DNA of 64,000 nt from Polytrichum commune (GCA_950295325.1 OX485809.1:7316001-7380000); one strand, 5' to 3'; shown: positions 34,251 through 46,185, numbered from the stretch's first letter. Program-made: numbers and translations. Notes: generated by a model from the sequence alone, not told the origin.

Positions 34251-35020
34251 TGGGCGAACCAACCTGTACATTGGTTCCTTGGAGGCGAGGGTTTAGGCAT
34301 CCAACAAGGAACATGTGTATGGGTTGGTTCGCCCCAACCCCTAAACCCTTGTGGGCTAGGGTGAACCAACCCGTACACTGGTTCCTTGGAGGCAAGGGTT
34401 AGGCATCCAACAAGGAGACATGTGTATTGGTTGGTTCGCCCCAACCCCTAAACCCTTGGGCTAGAGTGAACCAACCCTTACACTGGTTCTTTGGAGGCAA
34501 GGGTTTAAGCATCCATCAAGGAACATGTGTATGGGTTGGTTCGCCCCAACCCCTAAACCCTTGTGGGCTAGGGTGAACCAACCCGTACACTGGTTCCTTG
34601 GAGGCAAGGGTTTAGGCATCCAACAAGGAGACATGTGTATTGGTTGGTTCGCCCCAACCCCTAAACCCTTGGGCTAGGGTGAACCAACCCTTACACTGGT
34701 TCTTTGGAGGCAAGGGTTTAAGCATCCATCAAGGAACATGTGTATGGGTTGGTTTGCCCAAGCCCCTAAACCCTTGGGCTAGGGTAAACCAACTTGTACA
34801 TTGGTTCCTTGGACGCAAGGGTTTAGGTATCCAACAAGGAACACATGTATGGGTTGGTTCGCCCTAACTCCTAAACCCTTGGGCTAGGGCAAACCAACCC
34901 GTACATTGGTTCCTTGGAGGCAAGGGTTTAGGTATCCAACAAGGAACACATGTATGGGTTGGTTCGCTCAAATCTAAGCCCTTGCCTCCAAGGAACCAAT
35001 GTACAGGTTGGTTCGCCCCA
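34251..35020. repeat. Inverted-repeat-flanked minisatellite, about 7 units of 105-110 bp
   Basis: Tandem units contain 'gaaccaaccc', 'acactggttccttggaggc', 'aagggttta', 'aggcatccaacaaggaacat', 'gtatgggttggttcgcccc' and 'aacccctaaaccctt'. The first unit starts TGGGCGAACCAACCTGTACA. The block ends with the reverse complement of that start, and the inverted ends cover about 40 bp. 'ggtgtagt' occurs just outside both ends. This looks like a MITE-like inverted-repeat element whose interior expanded into a minisatellite. Open frames across it (34204-34867) are repeat artefacts. Confidence 0.8.
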
Positions 35021-35029
35021 GTTGGTGTA

Positions 35030-35400
35030 GTTGTCACTGACACAAAATGTTAACCTAAGATCATTTGTCACTCTCGGTTTCTCTTTTTTTTTAAATGGGG
35101 GAACTAAAGATTTACAATGTAGCAATTAATGTCACTTACTAAGTGGGCTTTCATCCAAATCATCCATGACACTTATGTCATCCAAATCATCACATTGAGT
35201 GAACTCTCAAGCACATGAGGGGTCATTAGGGTGGAAGTGCAACACAAAGAAGAGCGGTAGGGTTTTAACCGAATGCATGAACTTAAAGTTTTCATGCACC
35301 ATCCATGACAATATTTGTACACTTATTCATAAGAAGTGTTCATCATAGAAGTCCCATGGTGACATAAAATGCCATGTGGAACAAAATACAATATTTAGTG
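35030..35400. repeat. Member of the CACTAAAT-end repeat group (variant)
   Basis: Ends 'acaatatttagtg' and shares its interior ('gtcacttactaagtg', 'tttcatccaaat', 'catccatgacaatattt', 'acttattcataagaagtgt') with 40112-40463 and with 59720-60290. The left end is not cleanly defined. Confidence 0.5.
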
Positions 35401-35404
35401 TAGT

Positions 35405-35600
35405 CCCAAGCGAACCGGTTGAGTTTTGGAGACAGTCAAAACTTAGAGAAATGACCCATCGTTGTAGGGGGAATCTATAGAATATACTCCAATTTTATAA
35501 GGAAATTATCACAACATGTAACTGGTGTAATTGGACTTGAAAAACACTAGGATTTTGACAAATTATGTCCAAAATTCTCCCCAAGACACTGCTCTTGCTT
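35405..35600. repeat. Dispersed repeat R2 copy
   Basis: Starts 'gcgaaccggttgagttttgg', contains 'gggaatctatagaatatact', and ends near 'ccaaaattctccccaagaca'. Confidence 0.6.
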
Positions 35601-35769
35601 CTCATAAATGCCGGATTGTAAGTTAGCGCCGCCTTAGTTAATGACGTTTAAGCTTACGAGCTGCCTCCATGTTCTCAATTACCGTAAGAAAAGTATGTGG
35701 GTCTTTATGTGGTCACCCTTGTTATTTGGAATTTCCATATTTCTTAATTATTGGTCAATTTGGTTGCTT

Positions 35770-36140
35770 AACACATAACATTATCAAGTAAGTGTGCGTT
35801 TTGTTCATGTGGGGTGCGAGAATATACCTAGACTGAATTTGTGCTACACTAAATATGATATTTAGTGTGACTTACTATTTGGAATCACGCAATGCTACAA
35901 CTATAAACTGTGCATCTTATTTTCCACCAACTTTGGTCGAATGGGTTGTTTGGACATTGTAGAACATTAACATTTTTACTGGGTAAAAAAATACATTAAT
36001 AATAAAAAGATATAGGAACATGTAGCTCCAAATTTTGAGTCACACTAAATATCATATTTAGTGTAGTTGCGGCATCCCATGGCTATATTCTCGAGGTCCA
36101 CATGAACAAACGCACATTGCTTGATAATGTCATGTACATG
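35770..36140. repeat. R4 foldback element interrupted by a nested MITE
   Basis: The left arm (35770-35846) has 'aagtgtgcgttttgttcatg' and the right arm (36064-36140) has 'aacaaacgcacattgcttga'. The intact relative at 5056-5245 shows that the sequence between the arms here is an insertion (next entry). Confidence 0.65.
35847..36063. mobile_element. Palindromic-end MITE (217 bp), nested in R4
   Basis: Both ends carry the same palindrome of about 21 bases, CACTAAATAT then G then ATATTTAGTG. TA stands outside each end (35845-35846 and 36064-36065). Other copies: 38470-38688, 39493-39664 (left end lost), 56877-57086 and 62995-63295. Confidence 0.7.
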
Positions 36141-37740
36141 CCAAGGGTTTAGTAGGAAGCACATGTCCCCACATAAGTTGGTTGTTGATTCATCCCAACT
36201 GAAGTTCCCAACTTAAGATTGATTTTGGGTCTTTAATCTTGAACTATGTTTAACTTTTCTAAAACATCAAAATTGCATGCGGAGTTGGAGATGCCCACAA
36301 CGAGGCCATATACCTCATAGGTATGTAAACTAATGAGGTTAAGAGATTGCCTTGATGTTCTAGGTTAGTCAAACATGGTGTACCATATATAGTAGGTGGA
36401 ATAGTATCTTCAATGTAGAAAATCATGTTCTAGAAGTCAACACTCAAAGTGGTAGGCTACACTTGCATGGTCTACATGACAATTTGTACAAAGCCCTCAA
36501 CAAGTAATCAAAGTCATAGTTCACTTGGTGTGTGAGATTGAAGTTTATGTTAGTGCAACCTATCACAAAGTAGAAGTCATTTCAATTTACTCCTACGTGA
36601 CAATAATGGTGATCAATAATACAATGCAAACATTGAAATCTAGATCATTTGTGCAAGATCAAATGTCTATATATATGACATCTGTATATGTGGCGGTCCA
36701 ATTGGTAGTTCAATGCAATTGGCACATCGTAGATAGTTCACGTATTATTAGTTTCTTACACAGTTAAAATAAATCTATTGCATGGGGAGGGAAACAAAAA
36801 ACAAAACACCCACATAAAAATACTTAGGGCTACTAAAGAAATCACCCACACTCACACCATGGTTGCAACACCAATCACTTATAAGAACAATCCCTCTACT
36901 TACAAATCACACAAACTAGATGATCCTATTTCAGTTACACGTCATAATTCGACACCTAGATTTGAGTGCATATAATTAAACATGGACACCAGAAGACACG
37001 TGTTTCAAAGAGATTGGACTACTGCTCTGAAGATGACAACCATTCTAAACCCTATAATCAACACAATTTGGAGTGGGGGAGGGGGTCTATATAACCATTT
37101 AATAAGCACAAGAATCTTCACTTGGATAACTAACCATAAAAAAAACCATATGAGCTCCGAAAACCATGAAGGAAGTGGGTTAGTTGGGAAAAATATAAAT
37201 ATTCATATAATTAGGAATAGGAAACATTTAAGACCCACCCACCTTAAGTACATGGTGCCCCCAAAAGGCTCGAGCACCATCAAGTTTGCAGAGAGATTAG
37301 TTATGTTTAATGGGGTCGCTTAACTTATGACGACAACAACAAACAACACACAACCTTAACAATATTAGTACATAACCCTAAACACCTCCTTTATGATGCC
37401 TTCCGGTTCGGAATGGACTTCCGGAGCCTTTAAATATCAAAGGAAAAAAAATTGAATGCCCATGGATACAGGTCACCTGCCACTACTACTCCTACTACTA
37501 CTACGACCCTATACTACAATCAATCATGTAAGTTAACACCAGTTCGAGCTCCAATATATATTCACCTGCCTTGTAACTCATAAATTGGGTCGCCAAATTC
37601 CAATGCAAAAACCACTTGAAGTACTTGGGCAGCATATATATGGTGTACTGCTTGCTTGCAGACTGGATTGTGAGGATTTTTCATTCAACAACGTACAACC
37701 GTGAAGGAAGTCGGATTCCAACAATGAGCCCACCCGCTAG
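36141..37740. other. Gene-free
   Basis: No gene is recognised. Several short frames (for example 36525-36767 and 36982-37323) have no domain. A (CTA)n stretch lies at 37479-37504. Confidence 0.4.
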
Positions 37741-38440
37741 CTAACTTAGTTGTAGATGATCCGGTTGAAGGTCAAGAAGGCGTCCGGAAAATTATGCATC
37801 GTTTGTTAAAAGAGGAATCTATGGAATATACCTCGAGTTTAAGAAAGAGAGTCCAAAAGATCGCAAGATGTAATATGCATCGGTTTTTAAAAGAGGAATA
37901 TATGGAATATACCTCGATTTTAAGAAAGAGAGTCCAAAAGATCGCAACATGTAATACGCATCGGTTTTTAAAGAGGAATCCATGGAATATACCTCAATTT
38001 TTTTTTTAAAGTCCAAAAGATCGCAACATGTAATACGCATCGGTTTTTAAAGAGGAATCTATGGAATATACCTCAATTTTAAGAAAGAGAGTCCAAAAGA
38101 TCGCAACATGTAACCCATTCCAACAATGAGCCCACCCGCTATTTAGTTGCAGATGAACCGGTTGAAGGTCAAGAAGGCTTCGGGAAAATTACACATCGTT
38201 TGTTAAAAGAGGAATCTATGGAATATACCCCAATTTAAAGAAAGAGGGCCCAAAAGATCGCAACATGTAACCCATTCCAACAATGAGGCACCGGCTATTT
38301 AGTTGTAGATGAACCGGTTGAAGGTCAAGAAGGCTTCGGGAAAATTACACATTGTTTGTTAAAAGAGGAATCTATGGAATATACCCCAATTTTAAGAAAG
38401 AGGGTCCAAAAGATCGCAACATGTAAACCGTTGAACTTGG
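37740..38440. repeat. Tandem array derived from repeat R2
   Basis: Units of about 80 bp ('catcggtttttaaagaggaa', 'tctatggaatatacctc', 'agtccaaaagatcgcaacat') occur about four times at 37790-38115. They are followed by two longer units of about 155 bp that add 'agatgaaccggttgaaggtc' and 'aagaaggcttcgggaaaatt'. The frames at 37794-38040 on both strands are repeat artefacts. Confidence 0.8.
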
Positions 38441-38469
38441 AACGATGAATGGGAAGGAACCGACCGCTA

Positions 38470-38688
38470 CACCAAATATGATATTTAGTGTGACTAAATA
38501 TTTGGAGTTACACGGTGCTATATCTCTTTTTACTATTGAAATCGTTTTTTACCAAGTCAAGTTGTCAATGTTCTATAATGTCCAAACTACCAGTTTAACA
38601 TTTGTTGGTAAAATATGAGATGCACGGTAAATAAATATAGCATTGCGTAAGTTCAAATAGTAAGTCACACTAAATATCATATTTAGTG
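38470..38688. mobile_element. Palindromic-end MITE (219 bp)
   Basis: Same terminal palindromes as 35847-36063 (one mismatch at the left end), with TA outside each end. Confidence 0.7.
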
Positions 38689-38694
38689 TAGTGC

Positions 38695-38935
38695 CAGATT
38701 AATTGGTTGAGGGTTTGAGAGAGAGCTACAGTAGTTCAAATTCAAGACTTCAGGGGAACTACTGATTGGTTTAGAGAAAATTTGAAGAATTCCTCAAATT
38801 GATAAAGAAAAACCCGAAAGATGTCAACATGTAACTGGTTGATGTTGTTCCCCCCTCCCCCCCCCCCCCCCCTCCCAATTGACTTGGAAACACTAGGATC
38901 TTGACCAACACCAACATCGGTCTGAAATAGTGTTG
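38695..38935. repeat. R2 copy with internal poly-C tract
   Basis: Recognisable R2 words ('gatgtcaacatgtaactggt', 'gacttggaaacactaggatc') are split by a C-rich run at 38849-38875. Confidence 0.55.
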
Positions 38936-39492
38936 GAACCAATGTTAGATCGGTATTGTCTTTTCGAGAAGTCAATCTTCAAGCTTGGGTTCAAATCCTG
39001 AGTCCAAAAAGTAAAGTCTATTAGCTCGTAACTATCCACGCCCAAAAGCACCCTACATATATATGGCTAAGACCTTAAAGTTGCTTTGGTGTTTTTGGAC
39101 CTCCAATCAAAGATAAAGCAGACAATTATGAATGTATATAGGACAACATGGAGTCATGAATATGTAGCAAAACGTTCAAGTGTCCATGTGTCGACATCTA
39201 AAAGATTGGAATATAATTTGCAAGGTGGTGGTCATGGGCACCCATAACATTTCTCAACACCCAATGAACAAACGATGGGTGTTGAGTAATATTATGACAC
39301 TTGGACGGATTTTACTTTATTTTGCGAAACTTTATTACTTTGGACATGTGACGGGATTTGGACGGGATTTACATCCATTTGTGGATGAAACCAATGTTCG
39401 CACCATTTGTGGATGAAAGTACCTCATGGATGGACTTTGAGTTTCGTGATTCCCAAGGACTATGGTTTTTGGGAAGGGCTTATTACAACACC

Positions 39493-39664
39493 GAGGTGTT
39501 ATAATTTTTTATCTCTTATTTTGCCAACAAATGTCAGTTTAGTTGTTTGGACATTAATTGAACATTAACAACTTTACTTGGTAAAATATTACATCAATGG
39601 TAAAAAAAAAGATAAGGTATTGTGTAACTCAAATAGTAAGTGACATTAAATATCATATTTAGTG
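39493..39664. mobile_element. Palindromic-end MITE, left end lost
   Basis: The right end 'taaatatcatatttagtg' and interior words ('gtttggacatt', 'ttacttggtaaaatat') match the family. The left palindrome is not found. Confidence 0.5.
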
Positions 39665-39870
39665 TAGTTATAGATAAACCGGTTGAATTTGAGAAATGAT
39701 TGGTGAAGTTCAAGTCTAGAGGAAAATTACCAATCACTGTAGAGGAAGTTAGAGGACATATACACCTCAAATTGATAAAGAAAAACCGAAAGATGCCAAC
39801 GTGTTACCAGTTAGACTTGGAACACTAGGATCTCAACCGCCAATTATGCCCACAAATATATATCCCTGAA
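39665..39870. repeat. R2 copy (uninterrupted)
   Basis: Contains 'aaaccggttgaatttgag', 'ggaaaattaccaatcactgt' and 'gatgccaacgtgttaccag'. It serves as the empty-site relative for the insertion at 50990-51257. Confidence 0.6.
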
Positions 39871-39894
39871 TATTGTGAGGTTGGAGACTTTCCC

Positions 39895-40030
39895 CATTTC
39901 AATTTCAATGATCTAATGCATAACATTATTCAAATCCATAACAATGTTCTATGGGACTCACAATATTCCGTGGAATATTGTCATTTCCACATAACATTGT
40001 TATGGATTTGAATTTAATGTTATGTGGGCC
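39895..40030. repeat. Foldback sequence
   Basis: The arm 'attcaaatccataacaatgt' (about 39928) is the reverse complement of 'acattgttatggatttgaat' (about 39994). The loop side carries a second inverted pair, 'acaatattc'/'gaatattgt'. A transcript would form a hairpin. Confidence 0.7.
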
Positions 40031-40111
40031 TACAATGCTCGTTTAAGCTTACATTACCACATTTTATTTTCTTTATATATGGAACAAAGGAGCCGTGCGA
40101 TCACCTTGCTC

Positions 40112-40463
40112 CACTAAATAAGATATTTAGCATCACCAACACAAATTGTAAATTGTGGTATGGTGTCACCAACACTAAATGTTAACCCAACATTATTTGT
40201 AATTCCTTGTGAATTTTTTGGGGATTATAGATTTACAGTGTTGCAATTACTGTCACTTACCAAGTGATCTTTCATCCAAATTCCAATCATCCATGACAAT
40301 ATTTCATCACAAGTTGTTGACAAGAGAAGGTAGTGTTTTGGCCAATGGACGAACTCATCCGTAATCCATGACGATATTCGTAAACTTATTCATAAGAAGT
40401 GTCATTCAAAAAGTTTCTATAGTGACATAAAATATCATGTGATATAACGTATCTTATTTAGTG
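40112..40463. mobile_element. CACTAAAT-end element, longer variant (352 bp)
   Basis: Starts CACTAAATAAGATATTTAG and ends TATCTTATTTAGTG, with TA following. The interior matches 35030-35400. Confidence 0.6.
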
Positions 40464-40580
40464 TACTTTTCCATCAAGTAGAGAGCAGATTTCATGGTCG
40501 GGAATTGAACTGCCAACCATCCCATTCAGTTTTGGGTACCTCTCCGCATTCATCCGGTAGTTTAGGGTCATCTTGGACCA
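40464..40580 (-). repeat. tRNA-derived SINE-like copy A
   Basis: Reverse complement of the 43731-43845 unit. Words: 'tcaagtagagag', 'ggtcgggaattgaactgcca' (degenerate B box on the minus strand) and 'agggtcatcttggacc'. Confidence 0.55.
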
Positions 40581-42305
40581 AAATAACCTTACCGTCTTCG
40601 TTTGAATGTCCCTTAAATGCTGCACGTTGTGGGGAGTGCATTCAATGTAGCTCGGGCTTCATGGGACATGGTATCTTGGTAATGGGTGGGTGGGTTTATG
40701 CTAGGGATTATAATTAGGTCCAAGAAACTTGGATCCAAAACGCCCCTAAAGTCCGTGTTCATTTATTGGGTTTTATAAGTAACATGTTGGCTTCACAATG
40801 TGAAATGAAAAATGTCATTTGCTCATTTTTTGTGCCGTCCAAATCTAGAGTTGGCAATCATATGTAATTTTTTGTTTGTAAATTGGAGTTAGGTCACAAG
40901 GGGGTTGCTATTGTGGCTTATATGTTGGCAATGCCATCATAGGTTGCGTACATGACATTTGAAGTGGAGTTGGCAAGGACCTAATAAACCATTTTTCTTT
41001 GTTGACTTTTTGGACCCATTTTTAGAAGTTTCGGTTCTCAAGGAAAAAAAACACCTTAACATTTGTGGTGCAATTTGGCTTCATGAAGAATACACAAAAT
41101 CATCCCTCACATTCATAGTTTGCATCCATAACCAAACAAACCCTTTAGGTAACCCACAAACCCCACAAGAACTTCAAAGAATCTACAATATCCACACAGA
41201 CACCCAACACAACCAACCTACCCCCACACTATACAATATCAAATTTTCCCACACATGGAAATTTGCACCTAGAGTTGAGCCCCCCCCCCTCTCTCTCTCT
41301 CAAAGCAACCACCATGGTATCCCTACCAAACGAATATCATCACCTTCAAATTTAACCCTCAACAATGCATTCACATAGATGGTTCTTTCATCCCTCCAAA
41401 AGAAAATCCGAAGGAATTGGGTGTAAGCACAATAAAGTGGACAATTCTTCAGCCTGGCACATGTCTAAGTGAAGTGATTCAAAACAATATGTTAAGTTTG
41501 AATTTTTGTAAGAAAAAATTATCATGATTAATTTTTTTGGCATTGATCTACAAAGGCAAGCAATTTATGTTGACAAAAACAGTCTCAAATACAATATGCA
41601 TGCTTTAGAATACGGTGCAAGCAGGTGTGCAAGTGGTGACAATGAACAAGTAAGTGTCAGTAGAGTGTTTAAAATATGATAAATTTTCATTGACTTGATG
41701 ATTTCTATAAAAATATTTGATGATGACCTCAAGTGTATAATGAATTGAAGGAATGTGAAAAAAAGAAATCAAGGTCAATATAGTCAAGGTTGTGAAATTT
41801 ATGTCCAAAACCAAACCTAGCCATGTGCTTTTAAGCATTATATTTAATGAAAACTTTTGAAGATCTCATCTTGATATTTTACATTTGAGTACTTAAAACA
41901 ACGATAAAGATCATGATTAAAAAAATCAAGTTAAACAACATTTTGGTACTATTGTGGACTTGGTTTTAGCAGAGTCTCTTCATCGTCAATGATCGAGTTT
42001 ACACAAACGCCACAAATCTCAAGTCCAACATACCCATGTTATACACGTATATTCGGGTCCAACAGGCATGGGATTCATGACGTCCATGTAAACTCATCAA
42101 TTGTGGATGCAAAGGCTCTAGTAAAAATAAACAAGTAAAATAAAATAACCCTACACGATTGAGGACTGATTCATTCCAATTCATCACCATTACAGCAATT
42201 CAAGGTCTCTGACTCTACTTCCAAATTCAAATAATCTTAAAAATAACCGTTAACAAGATATAATATAATTCAATGCATTTTACACCTTCGCAATGAATGA
42301 CTTCA
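40581..42305. other. Gene-free
   Basis: No gene is recognised. The frame at 40959-41378 is Thr/Asn/Pro-rich without a domain. A C10-(CT)n tract lies at 41281-41301. Confidence 0.4.
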
Positions 42306-42314
42306 CATAAACAC

Positions 42315-42685
42315 GCCCCGGGTTAAATCACATCTTCATTCGGTTGGGCCCCGCGACTCCTTCATTGCCCAATCACCCTGCCTACACCTATGTGCGAACT
42401 CCTCCTTGTTGGGAACCAATGTGACAATACCCAGTCAAACTTACAAATATTCAAGTTGACATCACTTTCATTATTCCCAAGTTGAATGATGGAATTCCTT
42501 CACATGCCAAAGGAGCTTAATGACTTAAGAGACCAGACGTTGAGTGGCTTAAGTGACCATGTACTGTCACATTGGTTCCCAATAGGGAAGGGTTCGCATG
42601 CAGGTGTGGACAGGAGAACTGGAGAGTGAAGAAGGCGTGGGAGGGACAAGGCCCAGCTGAATGAAGATGTGATCTAGCCTGGAAC
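42315..42685. mobile_element. Mutator-like MITE with long inverted ends, copy a
   Basis: A 371-bp element with inverted ends of about 115 bp, starting GCCCCGGGTTAAATCACATC. It is flanked by CATAAACAC (42306-42314) and CGTAAACAC (42686-42694), a 9-bp duplication with one change. Long inverted ends plus a 9-bp duplication are the Mutator signature. Confidence 0.7.
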
Positions 42686-42694
42686 CGTAAACAC

Positions 42695-43730
42695 CACAAA
42701 TCCCTAGCCAATCCAACATTGGTGCTCATCTATGGGTGCATATACTATTTAATATGCTCTTAGTAAGCATAGTCGAGTCATGGGAGCTTATTGATAAGTC
42801 GAGGACTTAACCTAACGTATTGTGAAGGTTTGGATCTCTTGGGATTTGGCTCCTTTGAGGGACAGCGAAAGATATGGTCTTATTAGCTGGCCCATCACCC
42901 CCTAAAGTTCTAACTTGGCTTAGGGTGGGTGGCATACACACACTAGGGTCCAAGACCAAAGAAACTCCAAAATGGAGCGATTTGATTCGTCGATAGCAAA
43001 CTCTCAAACTTATGGAGTCTACACTAGGGCCCACGGGCGGGTCCTAGGCATCCAAAAACAATGGAAAGGAGGCTAAGGTGGGTGGGTCTTAAATGGTTAC
43101 TTTTTTCCCCCGATTTAGCCAACTTCTCCTAGGATATGAAACACACGATTAGTATGAGATGGTTAGTGAATCCATGTCCAAGGTGTAGTTGATGTTCTCA
43201 TGATGATCGGAGCTCATATGATTACCTTATTCATTGTGAAAGTGTAAAAGTATTTTTCTCATTAAGTGGCCATTTAGCCCCCTCCCTCCAACCAATTATT
43301 TTGACTATTGAGTTTAAAATGGTTTATTACATTTTGAGCACGTAACCCAATCTCTTATGATCACATGTTATTTGGTGTTTGTTTTTGGATCCACACCTAA
43401 TCACACACCACTCATATATATAGTTAAAAGTTAAAATAGTTAAAAGTACTTCTTATTAAAATACTATCAAAAGTTTAATTTTGCGTCAATGATTTAAGGA
43501 TGTTTATAAGAACAGATGAAAAGAGGTCTTCAAAATCAAAAAGGCGTATCGTTTTTTCACCTTGGGCTTTTTATTGTGCTTCGATCACAAAACAAAATAG
43601 AAAAGGTGATTTGAGATTGATACACAAAATGGTGAACCACCAAATATTGCTATGATATGTTCATAACCTTGGCCCATTAGAGAGCTCAAATTTGTCTATA
43701 TCAAGATGTGTAAGTATTGGGGACAATCCA
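42695..43730. repeat. Gene-free; contains R1 copy 2 (43100-43440)
   Basis: 43100-43440 matches R1 ('aacttctcctaggatatgaa', 'attaagtggccatttagccc', 'gagcacgtaacccaatctct'). The remainder shows nothing coding. Confidence 0.5.
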
Positions 43731-43845
43731 GGTCCGAGATGACCTTAAACTACCGGGTGATTATGGAGAGGTACCCATTTCCGAATGAAGTGGTTGGCGG
43801 TTCGATTCCCACTGTGAAATCTTCTCTCTACTTCATGAAAAAAAC
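43731..43845 (+). repeat. tRNA-derived SINE-like copy B
   Basis: Starts 'ggtccgagatgaccttaaac', contains a Pol III B-box match 'ggttcgattcc' at 43799-43809, and ends 'cttcatgaaaaaaac'. No cloverleaf can be drawn, so it is not a tRNA gene. Three minus-strand relatives are at 40464, 57933 and 58660. Confidence 0.6.
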
Positions 43846-45473
43846 TAACTAAGTAGGTAGGAAGCCAAGAGCCCACCCACCGCAAGGTAGGCATTAAACC
43901 CCACCCTACACCAAGAGGATTCTTGAGCAAGGTAGGGCCAACGGGCTTAAAATCATGTCGGATTGCTGGACATAGCTTATTTATTGGGGACAATTTAAGG
44001 ATAACGCTAATCTTTCAAGTATCCACAATATTTTTCAACTTTGAATAGAAATGTGGATCACACAACACTACTAAGCAGTGTGCATTCATTATGTAGACCA
44101 TGAGAATATAATCATAGGATGTACAAACCTTGCACAAGGAGACTCAAAGTCCAACTCGACTCCTTGCATCCCATGGTTCTATACTCATGGCCCACAATTG
44201 CTTAGTTATGTTATGCATATAAAATGTTTGAATGGTTATTTTCAAAAAGTTAGAGGTGAGTAACTTGATATTTCTACTTACCATGGATCCTCTCATGTTT
44301 TAGGTAAAACTATAATATCAAAATCATGAGCTTTAATTTTCCACTACAAAACGAAGTCTTCAACCCTTAATAGCCCTAGGGTTTGAACTAATTTCAATGT
44401 TAGTCATAAAGTGAGATTTGTAAGCTTGTTTATTGGAACATTCATGAAGCAAAAGTGTTGACACAAAGTTGAAGAACACACATTTTCGAAACAAATATTC
44501 AAGCGAAAAGCTTCATAGAATGAAGGAAACATTAGTTTGTATGGGTATTCCGTAGATATGTTCGTTTAATGAAGACTTCTTCAACTTATCTGTATATGAC
44601 TATAAGAATATATTTGTATGTGTAGAGTGTGAACAACATTGTCTTTATTGAAATTGAAAACTTGTCATTTGATTCATCAAACTTGATGTTGTGTTCCTAA
44701 CTTTCATTTGCATAATCATGTTGGCGATCTTTTAAAAGCACATGTCTTTCTGGTATCTATTCTTGGCATTGATGATTTGTGACAAAGGGTCCTACCTTTC
44801 ATGTGATGGCCAATTTCTACATCATCACTTTTAACTCTCTTTTTTTGGGTTGGTCAAATTTCAACATGTCTTTTGACACCTAATTTTTCAAATTGACAGC
44901 TTTATAAACTCTTACTAATTTCCAAAATTTTTAATCACAACAACTTATAGAAGTAATGCAAATTGAAACAATATGCAATCCAATCGCATTCATTATGTAG
45001 TTATCAATGACCTCTATAACCATTACCATGTGGAAATTGGAATAATGAACTTGTGAGTGTGTTTAGGAAAAAACTCCTTCACATGCAAGTGCTTCTTAAG
45101 AATTGACACCAAAATTTATCTATGCTTGAAATTCACAACAATGTTGAACAATCAACAATGATCCGGAAAGTTAACCCACTTGCCGCTGAATTGTAGGCAA
45201 AGCCATGTGAAATACGAGCTCAGTTGGTTGTAACCTCCAAAGACAACTACAAAGGTGGATACATGGAGCTTCAAGCATACTACACTGACAATTCATGGTG
45301 ACAAGATGTACCTAAAATTTCATATGTCAAGTGATGGGCATATTGGGAGTGATATGTCAAGTGACAAGTTGAAGGTCTTGGCCCTCGGTCTTTTGACAAG
45401 TCAAGTGGAACCAATGAAAGTGACTGACTATCAAACGGGTCGTGAGGGGTGCAAAAAACAACCTCGCATGTGT
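43846..45473. other. Gene-free; R4 copy at 44068-44215
   Basis: The only feature recognised is the inverted-repeat R4 copy ('ctaagcagtgtgcattcatt'/'cccacaattgcttagttatg'). The frames near 45255-45494 have no known domain. Confidence 0.4.
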
Positions 45474-45482
45474 ACATATTTC

Positions 45483-46185
45483 GCCCCAGGCTAGATCACA
45501 TCCTCATTCGGCTGGGCCCTGCCCCTCCCCTCGGGGGGGGGGGGGGTAGTCATTGGTTGGAGTAGCAATATATGTGCGAACAAATGATAGGGTATTTTAA
45601 AAACATGGGGGCTAAAAATTATAAATGGACTTAAGAGTAATATAGGGTATCAAAAATGGCACTGGACATTTTTAAAGTACTATAGGGTATGGAATAATAG
45701 GTAATTTGGAATTATAAGTAATGCAAGCCATTTTCTATTTACCCAAAGTAGAAATTTACATAATGATAGCATGTGAGAAAAAGAAGAGAATTGAAAGTAA
45801 TACCCCCCTATAAAATAGTGGTTGTTCGCACCTATATCCTTAACTTTTTAACACACTGCCCCCCCCGAGCCCCTCCCACGCCTCCTTCACTTTCCGGTCT
45901 TCCTACCCGCACCTACATGGGAACTCTTCCTCGTTGGGAACTAATGTGATAATACCTTATGAGTTAAGCCATTAAGCTCTTTTGACATGTGAAAAAACTC
46001 CATCAATTAACTTGGGAATAATGAAAGTGATGTCAACTTGAATATTTGTTATTTTGACCGGGTATTGTCACATTGGTTCCCAATGAGGAGGAATCCTCAC
46101 GCTGGTGCGGGCAAGAAGATTGACACTGAAGGAGGTGTGGGAGGGGTGGGGCCCAGCTGAATGAAGGTGTGATCTAGCATGGGGC
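45483..46185. mobile_element. Mutator-like MITE copy b, interrupted by a nested element
   Basis: The outer ends GCCCCAGGCTAGATCACATC and its complement are flanked by ACATATTTC (45474-45482) and ACATATCTC (46186-46194), a 9-bp duplication with one change. The interior after the insertion matches copy a. Confidence 0.75.
45531..45868. mobile_element. G-run-ended MITE nested in the Mutator-like MITE
   Basis: The left end is TC then a run of 14 G then TAGTCATTGG; the right end is CACTG, then eight C, then GA. GCCCCTCCC flanks it on both sides (45521-45529 and 45869-45877), a perfect 9-bp duplication with one extra C on the left. Weak inverted similarity ('gtgcgaacaa') continues inward. Confidence 0.65.

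Noticed and set aside
34251-35020. Regular repeats that could be mistaken for a CRISPR array or a telomere
   Set aside because: There are no unique spacers, the units are directly adjacent, and the context is plant DNA. The telomere-like motif occurs once per 105-110 bp unit rather than as a pure (CCCTAAA)n array.
35405-39870. R2 copies as paired LTRs of a retrotransposon
   Set aside because: The copies are too diverged. There are no TG...CA termini, no primer-binding site or polypurine tract, and no gag-pol between them.
43799-43809. Possible tRNA gene from the B-box match
   Set aside because: No acceptor stem or anticodon arm can be drawn. The unit is repeated with an A-rich tail, so it is SINE-like.
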